DNA of 26,907 bases from CBDUQI01 sp965369325 (GCA_965369325.1 CBDUQI010000065.1:1-26907), one strand, 5' to 3'; shown: positions 6,798-14,304, counted from the first letter of the stretch. Program-made: numbers and translations. The notes: a model not told the origin generated them from the letters alone.

Positions 6798-7763
6798 ATG
6801 CCGGTCGTCGAATTTGTCCGCCGAGTGCGGTTTCCGGTGTCGGCTATCTGGCCGGTGCTGAGTGATGTGGTGGGGTTTGGCGAGATGTCACCCGACCTGC
6901 TGCGCTGCGAAGTCACCCAGAGCGGTGGCGGTGGCGATGGCAGCGGCGTGGGGATGGTGCGCAGATGCCACGACAAGTCCCACCGGCGCTGGAACGAGCA
7001 GTGCACCGCGTGGGACGAAGGCCACGGGTACACGATGGCTGTGACCGATGGCAATTACCCCTACCCCTTCCGAGCGATGCGCACGCGCTTATCGCTGACC
7101 CAGCAGGGTGACGTCGCGCAGATCAGTGTGGCCTACGAGTACCGCCCAGCTTTCGCGCCGATAGGGTATTTGCTGAACAAGTTCTGGCAACGTCACTATC
7201 TTGAGCCGATCGGCAACGGCTTGCTAGATGAGTTGACCCGGCGGGTACGCGACCGCGTATGGCTGTACACCATCACCGCCGACACCATTCTTACTGACAA
7301 AGGGCGCTGCGTGGTGAGCGTGAATCCGCAAACCTCCATCGCCGATACAGTTGCGCTCCTGGCGGACAAGGGTATCGGCGCGGTGATGGTGCTGAGCGAT
7401 CAGGGTGAGATCGCCGGCATTGCCTCCGAGCGCGACATTGTTATGGCGTTGCCGGCGGGCGGTGGCGCACTGCTGCAGCAGCCGGTTTCGCAGATTATGA
7501 CCAAGCGCGTGATCGTGTGTGCACCCGAGGACGATATGGCCTCGGTGATGGCGTGCATGACGGGTAAACGAATACGCCATCTGCCGGTGGTGGTGGATGA
7601 TCGGTTGGTGGGAATAATCAGTATTGGCGATGTGGTTAAGGCACGCATGGCGCATATGGAGGCAGAATCGGAGAGCATGCGCGAGTACATTGCGAGCCGC
7701 GAGTGGCGCGAGCAATACATTCACGGTGCCGCCGGTGATGCCAATCCTTTTCCATCGGTCTGA
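6798..7763 (+). CDS. SRPBCC (START-like) domain fused to a CBS-domain pair
   Basis: Tandem ATGs lie at 6795 and 6798; the second is preferred because GGGGG (6789-6793) is only 1 base from the first and 4 from the second. The product has 321 residues. Residues ~1-155 look like a coenzyme Q-binding/polyketide-cyclase type SRPBCC domain (opening EFVRRVRFPVSAIWPVLSDV), with a Gly-rich loop near 44-53. Residues ~160-220 and ~232-290 are two CBS motifs (IGAVMVLSDQGEIAGIASERDI and HLPVVVDDRLVGIISIGDVV), which usually bind adenine nucleotides. The C-terminal segment after them (ESESMREYIAS) resembles that of stand-alone CBS-pair proteins. No signal peptide or membrane segment is seen, so it is probably cytoplasmic. 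A nucleotide-sensing lipid or hydrophobic-ligand protein is a guess; function unknown. Confidence 0.8.
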   Translation: MPVVEFVRRVRFPVSAIWPVLSDVVGFGEMSPDLLRCEVTQSGGGGDGSGVGMVRRCHDKSHRRWNEQCTAWDEGHGYTMAVTDGNYPYPFRAMRTRLSLTQQGDVAQISVAYEYRPAFAPIGYLLNKFWQRHYLEPIGNGLLDELTRRVRDRVWLYTITADTILTDKGRCVVSVNPQTSIADTVALLADKGIGAVMVLSDQGEIAGIASERDIVMALPAGGGALLQQPVSQIMTKRVIVCAPEDDMASVMACMTGKRIRHLPVVVDDRLVGIISIGDVVKARMAHMEAESESMREYIASREWREQYIHGAAGDANPFPSV

Positions 7764-7842
7764 GCCGTTTTTTGCAATCACTTTTACATAGCAGGCGCAG
7801 GCCTTTCGCCTACGTCACAGCTTGTGTTTTCAGCGTGATTCA

Positions 7843-7863
7843 AGGGGCCTGAATTGTGCCCCT
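7843..7863 (+). promoter_or_regulatory. 6-bp hairpin upstream of the small orphan gene
   Basis: AGGGGC (7843-7848) pairs with GCCCCT (7858-7863) around 9 bases. It lies 80 bases after the SRPBCC-CBS stop and 41 before the small gene's ATG. There is no T-tract, so it is a weak terminator or a leader structure. The left arm overlaps the AAGGGG that could serve a TTG start at 7854. Confidence 0.3.
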
Positions 7864-7904
7864 GTTCACGGATCATTCAGCGGACGAGCCGTACTGTGGT
7901 GCGC

Positions 7905-8099
7905 ATGTCAGTAAAATACTACATGCAGTTCGTGCTTCACGAGCAAGAGGTTGGCCCGGCGCACTACAGCGGCGTGGTTGAGGTCGAGCACAACATCCAC
8001 GGCGCATCCGCGTTGGATGAAATTGAAGAGATGCTCGCGGATAACTTCGAGTGCGAGGCGAACGACGTACGCGTCATCCACTACGCTCGTCTGCACTAG
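7905..8099 (+). CDS. Small conserved-looking protein, function unknown
   Basis: The 64-residue acidic protein begins MSVKYYMQFVLHEQ and ends VIHYARLH. It has no signal peptide, membrane segment or metal motif. An extended frame begins with TTG at 7854 (AAGGGG 6 bases upstream) and would add 17 basic, less protein-like residues, so ATG 7905 is preferred even though its own ribosome site is poor. Its composition and regular alternation of strand-like and helix-like stretches argue for a real gene. It is convergent with the bactofilin gene across 80 bases. I do not recognise the family. Confidence 0.6.
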   Translation: MSVKYYMQFVLHEQEVGPAHYSGVVEVEHNIHGASALDEIEEMLADNFECEANDVRVIHYARLH

Positions 8100-8179
8100 C
8101 GTCGCATGTCTACACGCGCTTAGTCTACCCGCGTGCGTTGGCCGGTAGATTCCACTCCCAACGCCGTTTTCGGTCGGGC

Positions 8180-8587
8180 TTAAGCCCGCAGACTGGATAC
8201 TCGCTTGCTCTCGAATGAATCGAGGTTGGGGCGATTGCTGACGCTCATTCCTCCATCGATCACCGCGCCTTCTGCGATGGCAATCTCGGCACCACTCACA
8301 TCGCCCGTCACCTGGGCAGTGCTGGTAATTTCAAGCTTTCCGCTGGCGTGCACCTCACCCTCAACCCGCCCGGCGACAATCACATCGCGTGCACGAATGC
8401 TGCCATGCCAGCTGCCGCCGATTGAAAGCGTTAGGGTGCCGTCAATATCGCACTCACCGGTGACCTGACCGCCGATAATGAAGCTGCCGGTTCCGGCGAG
8501 GTCGCCGCGGAAACTGGAGCCTTGTCCTAGCAGGGTAGTCGTCTCGCCTGTGACGTCGGTGGTGTCCCTATCCTTTTTTCTCTGCAC
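8180..8587 (-). CDS. Bactofilin (polymer-forming cytoskeletal protein)
   Basis: The 135-residue protein is essentially one bactofilin (DUF583) domain: short hydrophilic ends around a run of beta-helix turns with repeating G-x-(V/I/L) patterns (GDLAGTGSFIIGGQVTGE, GSIRARDVIVAGRVEGEV, GDVSGAEIAIAEGAVIDGG). Bactofilins self-assemble into nucleotide-free filaments at the membrane and scaffold cell shape, stalk or wall enzymes. GTG 8587 is chosen because AAGGGGA lies 6 bases upstream and a perfect TATAAT is 31 bases upstream; the longer frame from TTG 8638 would begin before that promoter. Most bactofilins that scaffold wall hydrolases lie beside an M23 peptidase gene, and none is seen here. Confidence 0.9.
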   Translation of the reverse strand: MQRKKDRDTTDVTGETTTLLGQGSSFRGDLAGTGSFIIGGQVTGECDIDGTLTLSIGGSWHGSIRARDVIVAGRVEGEVHASGKLEITSTAQVTGDVSGAEIAIAEGAVIDGGMSVSNRPNLDSFESKRVSSLRA

Positions 8588-8617
8588 GTTCCGTCCCCTT
8601 GCCCAGTACTTATTGTG

Positions 8618-8623
8618 ATTATA
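8618..8623 (-). promoter_or_regulatory. Consensus -10 element of the bactofilin gene
   Basis: TATAAT reads on the minus strand at 8623-8618, which would start transcription near 8611 and leave a leader of about 24 bases before GTG 8587. No convincing -35 lies at 16-18 bases, so the promoter may be weak, activator-dependent or fortuitous. Confidence 0.45.
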
Positions 8624-8817
8624 GATAGTGTGACGCAAATATCTGCCTATCGCATGACTGATTGGAGACCATCACACCCGCTTTTTCAAGATACTGGTTA
8701 GCGCTTTGGTGTATTTTTTTCAACTGACGCAATCGGACGACGATGTGAGGCGTGGTTGCTGCGTTGCCACGGGGCGCTCGGCAGTTGCAAAAAAGTGCCA
8801 GCGCTGCAGTGTGGGCG

Positions 8818-9408
8818 CTAGTCTTCCCCAAACAGAGTTTGATCGATGAGGTCGCACAGGCAATGGATAGCCAGCAGGTGCACTTCTTGTATGCGCGCGG
8901 TGCGCTGCGTAGGCACGCGAATCTCGACATCCTGCTTGGCCAGCACGTCAGCCATTTGCCCGCCATCGCGCCCACTCAGTGCCACTACCCGCATCTGCGC
9001 CCCGTGCGCTGCCTCAATAGCGCGATTAACGTTGCCGGAGCTACCCGAGGTTGAGATCGCCAGCAGGATGTCGCCAGCACGCCCAAGTGCCTGCACCTGT
9101 TTGGCAAAAATCTCAAGGTAGTCATAGTCGTTGGCAATCGAGGTGAGAGTGGAGGAGTCGGTGGTGAGCGCAATCGCGGCCAACGGGGCGCGTTCGCGCT
9201 CAAAGCGATTCAATAACTCGGATGAGAAGTGCTGAGCGTCTCCGGCGGATCCACCATTGCCGCAACTGAGTATCTTGCCGCCCTGCTTGAGCGTTTGCGC
9301 CATCGCGAGCCCACCACGGGCGATCGCAGGGGCCAGCACCTGCGCGGCGGCCTGTTTGATTTGGATGCTCTGTTCGAATTGGGAGAGCACGCGGGTTTGG
9401 GCTTGCAT
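8818..9408 (-). CDS. gmhA: SIS-domain protein, phosphoheptose isomerase GmhA / DiaA type
   Basis: The 196-residue protein is a single SIS (sugar isomerase) domain, the exact length of E. coli DiaA, and shares the DiaA C-terminal pattern RIQEVHLL...CLCDLIDQTLF. GmhA makes heptose-7-phosphate for lipopolysaccharide core; DiaA binds DnaA and promotes initiation. Residues equivalent to the GmhA active site are present: Ser54, His60, Glu64 (in GNGGSAGDAQHFSSE), Asp94, Thr120 in STSGS, Gln174 and His182. E. coli DiaA lacks several of these. This favours an active isomerase, as annotated at the same locus in Pseudomonas, with a DnaA role possible as well. It lies downstream of yraN and lpoA on the same strand, matching the conserved order. 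Confidence 0.88.
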   Translation of the reverse strand: MQAQTRVLSQFEQSIQIKQAAAQVLAPAIARGGLAMAQTLKQGGKILSCGNGGSAGDAQHFSSELLNRFERERAPLAAIALTTDSSTLTSIANDYDYLEIFAKQVQALGRAGDILLAISTSGSSGNVNRAIEAAHGAQMRVVALSGRDGGQMADVLAKQDVEIRVPTQRTARIQEVHLLAIHCLCDLIDQTLFGED

Positions 9409-9515
9409 GAAGGTATCCGGCGATTGACTGATTGCGCATTCTACCCCAGCGGCCTGGCTGTGGGCGCCTCTGGTAGGGTTTTAGGCTGGCGTCGATTTCG
9501 CGTGCGCTGACGTTA

Positions 9516-9911
9516 TTAGAAACTGGCCGAATCCGCACTGGCGTCGAACGCGTGCTGATACCACTGAATGCGCGGGGTGCTGCCATCCTCGTGAATGGCG
9601 AGCACATCAAAGCGGATATTCGCGCGCCCCAGGTTGGGGTAGCGCTGCAACAGGAAGCCCGCAGTGCGTACAAGCTTGCGTTGCTTGCGATAGTCCACCG
9701 TTTCGCCCGCGCTACCGAAGCGGCGGCTGCGACGCGAGCGCACCTCTACGATTACTAAGGTGTCGCCATCGTGCAGTACCAGATCCAGTTCGCCCATGCG
9801 GCAATGGAAGTTGCGCAGAATGGCAACCAGCCCCTTATCACTAAGGTAGCGCAGGGCTTCGTCTTCTGCCTGCGACCCGGCTCGCTGAGTCGGTGAGGAT
9901 CCTCGCTTCAT
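9516..9911 (-). CDS. yraN: YraN / UPF0102 family nuclease-fold protein
   Basis: The 131-residue protein matches UPF0102 in length and motifs: GELDLVLHDG and VIVEVRSRR (about residues 40-62), carrying the acidic and E-x-(K/R)-like residues of a restriction-endonuclease/Holliday-resolvase-like fold, then GSAGETVDYRKQRKL. No function is firmly established for the family. ATG 9911 is preferred over the in-frame GTG at 9917 because GGAGG abuts the GTG but is 6 bases from the ATG. It lies between lpoA and gmhA/diaA, the standard gammaproteobacterial order. Confidence 0.93.
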   Translation of the reverse strand: MKRGSSPTQRAGSQAEDEALRYLSDKGLVAILRNFHCRMGELDLVLHDGDTLVIVEVRSRRSRRFGSAGETVDYRKQRKLVRTAGFLLQRYPNLGRANIRFDVLAIHEDGSTPRIQWYQHAFDASADSASF

Positions 9912-9959
9912 ACGCACCCTCCCTGGTGCATAAACACGGCTTGTTCGTGTGTGGGGGAG

Positions 9960-11885
9960 TTACCGCCGAGTGGCGTCTATGGCGCCGGTGCCAGTGGGGA
10001 GCCCTGAGGCGCCGATGTTGGGTAGTGAGGGTAGGCGCTCTGGTTGCCCACGACGCACGGTGACAAAATTGAGTTCGCGCTTGATCAGCCCGTCATAGTC
10101 CAGCCTCAGGCGACCGCTCAGGCCTTCCAGTAGTACCTCGGTGTCGGCATCGTTCGCGTACAGCCGCGGCACTAGGTTGTAAGCATCATGGCCCAGCGCG
10201 TACAGGCGCAGGCGCTGGTCCGCCACGGTGGGCCAAAACTCCCGCAGCACACGCTTGAGTTCAGTGCCCTCGGCGCCGTCCTCCAGGATGAACGGCATAT
10301 CGGCGAATACGATGCCGTTCAGATCTGCATTCTCATCCGCGTTAGGCTCAAAGGCGGAGGAGGTAGTGTATAGCGGCAAATCCGAGGCATAGTGGAACTT
10401 GAGCTGCGGACGGATCAAGCGCGCCTGCTCTGCCTGTGCGGCGACAAACAGGACGTCGACGTCGCCACGACGTCGTGGTTCGAACTCCATCTGCTCGCCC
10501 ACTGTGCGTACCAGCTCGCGGTGTCGGGCATCGCTTTGATCAAGACGCAGTGCGGTGCGAATTTCGGCGGAAAAGTCGGATCCGCGTGGGCTGTAAGGAA
10601 CCTCGGTCAGTGATCGCCCGCCGGCGGCTTCGAACTGCTCGCTGAAGTGCTGCGCCATGCGCCCGCCCCAACTGTTGGCCGGCATCAGCACCACCGCCCG
10701 ACGATGCCCGTCGGCGATGGCACGTTGTGCGGCCATGGCCGCCTCGTCCTCCGAAGCAAGCGCGAACTGAAACAGGCTGCTGGCACTGCCAGGTTCGCTC
10801 ATGGTGTTCAGGGCCAATGTGGGCACTCGTCGCGGCGCGGCTGCGACGATTGAAACATTCGGCTTGGTCAGCGGTCCGATCACGAAATCAGCACCATCGG
10901 CCACGGCATTTCGGTAAGCCACTTCGGCGCCAAGGGTAGCGCTGTCGTAGAACACTACCTGGCTGTTGCCGCCCCCGTTGGCTTGGGCATCGAAATGTGC
11001 CGCCAGCGCGCCGTCACGCACGGCCGCTGCGGACGCTGACAGTCGCCCAGTCAATGGCAGCAGCACGGCCACGCGCTGCGGGAACTGCGCCAGGGCACGG
11101 TACCTCCCTAGCAAGGCGGGCAGCACATCCGCACTGGCCGGATGGGCGGGAAACGCGGACTCCCACGCGAGCAGGGCAGTCTTCATCGCGAACGGGTCGG
11201 CCTGTTGCCAGTCGGTCGCCAGCGCGAGTGCCAGCCAGCCGCGCACGGTGTCGTCGGGGCTACTCTCAGGATCCCACTCATATCCCGTAGCGACCGCTCG
11301 CATCAGCTCATCCCAGATACGCCGGTGGTTGTTTTCGATTTCGTTTTCTGACGCGAGCCACACCTCGCGCTCGACCAGACGGGCAACGCCGCCGTTGAAA
11401 TCGCCATTGCGAAACAACAGGCTCGAGCGCAGCCCAAGAATGCCCGGCGCCAGAGATTCTGGATAAGGTTGGGCGATACGCCCGAGCGCGCGGGCGGCAT
11501 CGCCATAGCGCCCGTTGTCATAATCAATCTGCGCCGCCAGCAATGCGGTCAACGGGTCCATCGCCTCTGGCAGGGGTGACTGCCGCCGGCCTAGCGAGCG
11601 CGTTGCTCGCCCAGTATCACCGGCCCGGTACCAGGCGTGGGCGGCGTCAATCCATAGTTGATCGGCGGTCAGGCCATCGCTGGCTCGGGCGGCTTGCTCG
11701 TAAACTTTCGCCGCGCCGCGTAGCTGACCGGTTTGAATAAGGTGGCGAGCACGCTCGCGCTCTACAGCGACGTCCAACCCTGGGCGGACACTGCCCCCGC
11801 CGCAGCCGGCCAGGCTGACGGCGATCAGGGCACACGCAGCCACCCGCATGGCCGTTGTGGCCAGTAAATGCTTGCACATGTTCAT
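9960..11885 (-). CDS. lpoA: Penicillin-binding protein activator LpoA (LppC family lipoprotein)
   Basis: The 641-residue outer-membrane lipoprotein has a signal sequence with lipobox SLAGC (Cys28). In E. coli LpoA stimulates transpeptidation by PBP1A. The N-terminal part is helical and TPR-like (about 30-270). The C-terminal part is a periplasmic-binding-protein-like fold starting near QRVAVLLPLTGRLSASA. The length lies between the shorter Pseudomonas and longer E. coli homologues. ATG 11885 is the first plausible start, with another at 11879; neither has a strong ribosome site. The frame upstream to 11924 is open but puts extra residues before the signal peptide. It is divergent from rsmI and followed by yraN and gmhA on the same strand. 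A 12-bp palindrome TGCTTGCAAGCA lies at 11916-11927. Confidence 0.93.
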   Translation of the reverse strand: MNMCKHLLATTAMRVAACALIAVSLAGCGGGSVRPGLDVAVERERARHLIQTGQLRGAAKVYEQAARASDGLTADQLWIDAAHAWYRAGDTGRATRSLGRRQSPLPEAMDPLTALLAAQIDYDNGRYGDAARALGRIAQPYPESLAPGILGLRSSLLFRNGDFNGGVARLVEREVWLASENEIENNHRRIWDELMRAVATGYEWDPESSPDDTVRGWLALALATDWQQADPFAMKTALLAWESAFPAHPASADVLPALLGRYRALAQFPQRVAVLLPLTGRLSASAAAVRDGALAAHFDAQANGGGNSQVVFYDSATLGAEVAYRNAVADGADFVIGPLTKPNVSIVAAAPRRVPTLALNTMSEPGSASSLFQFALASEDEAAMAAQRAIADGHRRAVVLMPANSWGGRMAQHFSEQFEAAGGRSLTEVPYSPRGSDFSAEIRTALRLDQSDARHRELVRTVGEQMEFEPRRRGDVDVLFVAAQAEQARLIRPQLKFHYASDLPLYTTSSAFEPNADENADLNGIVFADMPFILEDGAEGTELKRVLREFWPTVADQRLRLYALGHDAYNLVPRLYANDADTEVLLEGLSGRLRLDYDGLIKRELNFVTVRRGQPERLPSLPNIGASGLPTGTGAIDATRR

Positions 11886-11994
11886 GATGGCGCTAACAGT
11901 GACGAGAATTGGGCTTGCTTGCAAGCACTAAAACCCGCCACGATCCGGAGTTTACGCCGTTGACAATGATGTGCACCCCAGAGGGAGACTCGTG

Positions 11995-12849
11995 ATGAAC
12001 CCAGCCAGCGGCACGCTATACGTGGTCGCCACGCCGATTGGTAACGTATCCGATATGAGTGACCGCGCCCGCGCCACGCTCGCGCAGGTGGACCTAGTGT
12101 TGGCCGAAGATACGCGCCATACCGGCACCCTGCTGAAAAGACTGGGGATTTCAGCGCGCATGGCCTCGTTGCATGAACACAATGAGGCGCAGCGCGCCGA
12201 GGGACTGGTGCAGCGGTTGCTGGCGGGCGAGCAGATGGCGCTGGTGAGTGATGCCGGCACGCCTTTGGTCAGCGATCCAGGTTACCGCTTGACCCGGGCG
12301 GCGCGTGAGGCGGGTGTGCGGATGGTGCCGGTGCCTGGGCCCAGTGCGGTGCTGTCGGCCCTGTCTGTTGCCGGTTTACCTACTGATCGCTTTGTATTTG
12401 AAGGGTTCGTGCCCGCCCGCGCGGGCGCCCGGAAGAGCTTCTTTGAGGGGGTAGCTCGGGAGCCGCGCACGCTGGTGTTTTTTGAGGCGGGGCGACGCCT
12501 GACCGGTAGCCTTGAGGCGATGGCGGAGGTGTTTGGTTCGGATCGCGAAGCGACGGTTGCACGCGAGATGACTAAGGCGTACGAGAGCATTCGCCACGGT
12601 ACGCTCGGGCAGTTGGGTGATTGGACGGCGCAGGACCCGCAAGCCTCGCGTGGTGAGTTGGCGGTGGTGGTCGCCGGATTCGCCGCCGGCCCGCAGGACC
12701 GTGCCCGTCAACTGCACGCGACCGAGGTGCTAATCGCCTGTCTGGAGGTGCTGCCGACCAAGCCGGCAGCAGCGCTTACCGCCCGGTTGACCGGCGCATC
12801 GCGCAATGCGCTGTACCGTGAGGCGCTGGCGCTAAAGCAGGACGACTAG
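11995..12849 (+). CDS. rsmI: 16S rRNA 2'-O-ribose C1402 methyltransferase RsmI
   Basis: The 284-residue tetrapyrrole-methylase-fold enzyme transfers methyl from S-adenosylmethionine to the ribose of C1402 in 16S rRNA. It shows the family motifs LYVVATPIGN (7-16), AEDTRHT, VSDAGTPLVSDPG, VPGPSA and the RGE segment near the C-terminus. Length agrees with E. coli RsmI (286). ATG 11995 is chosen for GAGGGAG 7 bases upstream; an open extension to 11971 has no better site. RsmH, which modifies the base of the same nucleotide (m4C1402), is encoded 2.0 kb downstream, so both writers of m4Cm1402 are in this window. Confidence 0.96.
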   Translation: MNPASGTLYVVATPIGNVSDMSDRARATLAQVDLVLAEDTRHTGTLLKRLGISARMASLHEHNEAQRAEGLVQRLLAGEQMALVSDAGTPLVSDPGYRLTRAAREAGVRMVPVPGPSAVLSALSVAGLPTDRFVFEGFVPARAGARKSFFEGVAREPRTLVFFEAGRRLTGSLEAMAEVFGSDREATVAREMTKAYESIRHGTLGQLGDWTAQDPQASRGELAVVVAGFAAGPQDRARQLHATEVLIACLEVLPTKPAAALTARLTGASRNALYREALALKQDD

Positions 12850-12878
12850 TCCAGCGCCGTTGCTGGGTGGCTGAACGC

Positions 12879-13559
12879 TCAGGATGGTTTGGCACGGGAG
12901 ATCAGTGCGGACCTGTCATGGATGTGAATTGCGCCCCGCGCCAACGATAGCATGCCGTCCCGCTCGAACGTTTTTAGCAGCCGACTGACCACCGGGCGCG
13001 CGGTGCTCAGCTGGATGGCAATCAAGTCATGGGTTTCGCGCACCACATCGTCCGCGCCCGCAGACTCTAGTAAATGGTTGGCGATTCGCGATGGCAACGG
13101 CCGGAACGCCAGCGAATTAGTGATCGCAATGACTTCAGTGAGTTGTTGAGCGACCAGGCCGGCGTTGAAGTGGCACCAGAACGGTTGGGTGTGCACCCAC
13201 TCACGATAGACCGTACGTGGGAGCAGAAGTACGTCGCCTGGGGTTTCGACAACGCTCGCGCCCGGCACGGGCAGTGTGCTGATCGAGCAGGCGGCTGCGA
13301 GCACGCAAGACTCGCCCGCCCGCACACGATACAGAGTGGTTGGTTGGCCGCTGCGATCGGTGGTGTAAGCACGTGCGTTGCCGCTGAGTACAATGGGCAC
13401 GTAGTGCGGAATACTATCCTGCACGTTGATCGTGTAGCCCGCCGGTAGTTGCTCAACGGTTGCTGATTGGCGCAGATCGGTGATCGCGTCGTCGGGCACG
13501 TTGGCGAAGTGTTTGAAGTGCCTGAGTCGAGTGGCCAGGTCTATTTCTTGGCGTTCCAT
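12879..13559 (-). CDS. Crp/Fnr family transcriptional regulator
   Basis: The 226-residue protein has an N-terminal cyclic-nucleotide-binding-like beta-roll (about 15-125), a long dimer helix (about 130-165) and a Crp-type winged helix-turn-helix (about 175-212, core TARPVVSRLLKTFERDGML). The cAMP phosphate-binding signature of CRP is absent. In its place is GESCVLAAACSI with Cys85 and Cys91, and Cys129 lies further on; no N-terminal Cys cluster of FNR type is seen. Ligand or signal unknown; thiol or metal sensing is only a guess. AGGGGA lies 4 bases before ATG 13559. It points towards rsmI (convergent, 29-base gap) and away from rnpB. A 13-bp palindrome just upstream could be an autoregulatory site. 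Confidence 0.9.
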   Translation of the reverse strand: MERQEIDLATRLRHFKHFANVPDDAITDLRQSATVEQLPAGYTINVQDSIPHYVPIVLSGNARAYTTDRSGQPTTLYRVRAGESCVLAAACSISTLPVPGASVVETPGDVLLLPRTVYREWVHTQPFWCHFNAGLVAQQLTEVIAITNSLAFRPLPSRIANHLLESAGADDVVRETHDLIAIQLSTARPVVSRLLKTFERDGMLSLARGAIHIHDRSALISRAKPS

Positions 13560-13575
13560 TGCATTCCCCTAATGC

Positions 13576-13588
13576 TGGACTAAGTCCA
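13576..13588. promoter_or_regulatory. 13-bp palindrome upstream of the Crp/Fnr gene
   Basis: TGGAC-taa-GTCCA begins 17 bases upstream of the regulator's ATG. On the minus strand a TATGTT (4 of 6 to the -10 consensus) lies a few bases further upstream, so the palindrome would fall in the initially transcribed region, a common place for an autorepressor. No binding-site consensus is known for this regulator. Confidence 0.35.
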
Positions 13589-13734
13589 ATACTATTTCCT
13601 TAACATAAGCTGGATGAAGTGGGTGGCCTGAAGTTGCCGGCTTTGGCATAAGATGGCCGATGCTGCGGGGGCAAGCTGGAGGATAATTGTCTGCTCCAGG
13701 GTCATCACAGACGTAACCTGTTAACCTGCGCGGC

Positions 13735-14108
13735 GGGAGTCGGCCAGACAGTCGCTGCGTCGTGTAAACGGCGGGGAGGAAAGTCCGGGCTCCACAGGGC
13801 AGGGTGCCAGGTAACGCCTGGGGGGCGCGAGCCCACGGAAAGTGCCACAGAAAATATACCGCCGCCGGGCAACTGGCGGTAAGGGTGAAATGGTGTCGGT
13901 AAGAGCGCACCGCACAGGTGGTAACACCTGTGGCAGGGTAAACCCCACCCGGAGCAAGACCGCATAGAGGAGAGCAGGCCCGGTTTCGGCCGAGCCTACC
14001 ACGCGGCCCGCGTGGGTCTCCCGGGTAGGTCGCCACAGGCGCACGGCGACGTGCGTCGCAGATGAATGGCTGTCTACGACAGAACCCGGCTTATCGGCCG
14101 GCTCCCAC
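13735..14108 (+). ncRNA. rnpB: RNase P RNA (bacterial type A)
   Basis: The catalytic RNA of RNase P, which cuts tRNA 5-prime leaders. The ends pair as stem P1 (GGGAGTCGGCC at 13735-13745 with GGCCGGCTCCC at 14096-14106). Universally conserved blocks are present in order: GAGGAAAGTCCGGGCTCC, AGGGTGCCAGGTAACGCC, AAGGGTGAAA, GTAAGAGCGCACCG, GTAAACCCCACCCGGAGCAAG, and near the end GACAGAACCCGGCTTATCGG. Length of about 374 bases is normal. The P3 hairpin is compact (CGTCGT-gtaa-ACGGCG) compared with E. coli. End positions are accurate to a few bases. The position just upstream of mraZ is conserved in Pseudomonas-like genomes. Confidence 0.97.
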
Positions 14109-14148
14109 CCTCTTCATTTTGATGGGCGTACGCCCCACCGTATCCCTC

Positions 14149-14242
14149 CTTCTTAAGGTGTTTTGTAAGAAGCTGCGTTAACTTATTGATATTTATCTAG
14201 CACCGTGACCTGAAAATGCCCTTAGAAGGCAGCGCTAAGTGC
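14149..14242. repeat. Two inverted repeats between rnpB and the dcw promoter
   Basis: CTTCTTA (14149-14155) pairs with TAAGAAG (14166-14172) around 10 bases. GCCCTTAG (14218-14225) pairs with CTAAGTGC (14235-14242) with one mismatch around 9 bases. The 266-base gap is AT-richer than its flanks and has no gene. Either repeat could help end rnpB transcription, though neither has a T-tract on the plus strand. Confidence 0.3.
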
Positions 14243-14274
14243 CTGTGAGACAACGATAAATTACCAAAACATGC

Positions 14275-14304
14275 TTGACAGGAGGCCCCTGTGGGCGCCA
14301 TAGT
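14275..14304 (+). promoter_or_regulatory. Promoter of the dcw cluster (upstream of mraZ)
   Basis: A perfect -35 TTGACA (14275-14280) is followed after 18 bases by CATAGT (14299-14304, 4 of 6 to TATAAT). Transcription would start near 14311, leaving a leader of about 64 bases containing the TGGG repeats. This corresponds in position to the E. coli mra promoter. Confidence 0.65.

Noticed and set aside
8619..8975. 118-codon minus-strand frame spanning the gmhA 3-prime end and the gap before the bactofilin gene
   Set aside because: It overlaps gmhA in another frame, is Cys/Ala/Ser-rich without motif, and has no ribosome site.
11960..11965. TTGACA as a -35 for rsmI
   Set aside because: Nothing resembling a -10 lies 16-18 bases downstream; that stretch is the ribosome site of rsmI.
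13569..14036. Open frames antisense to rnpB (up to 155 codons)
   Set aside because: They lie across the RNase P RNA, whose conserved blocks fully explain the sequence; no ribosome site or protein-like composition.
14124..14135. GGGCGTACGCCC palindrome 16 bases after rnpB as its terminator
   Set aside because: Only about 4 base pairs can form once a loop is allowed, and no T-tract follows.
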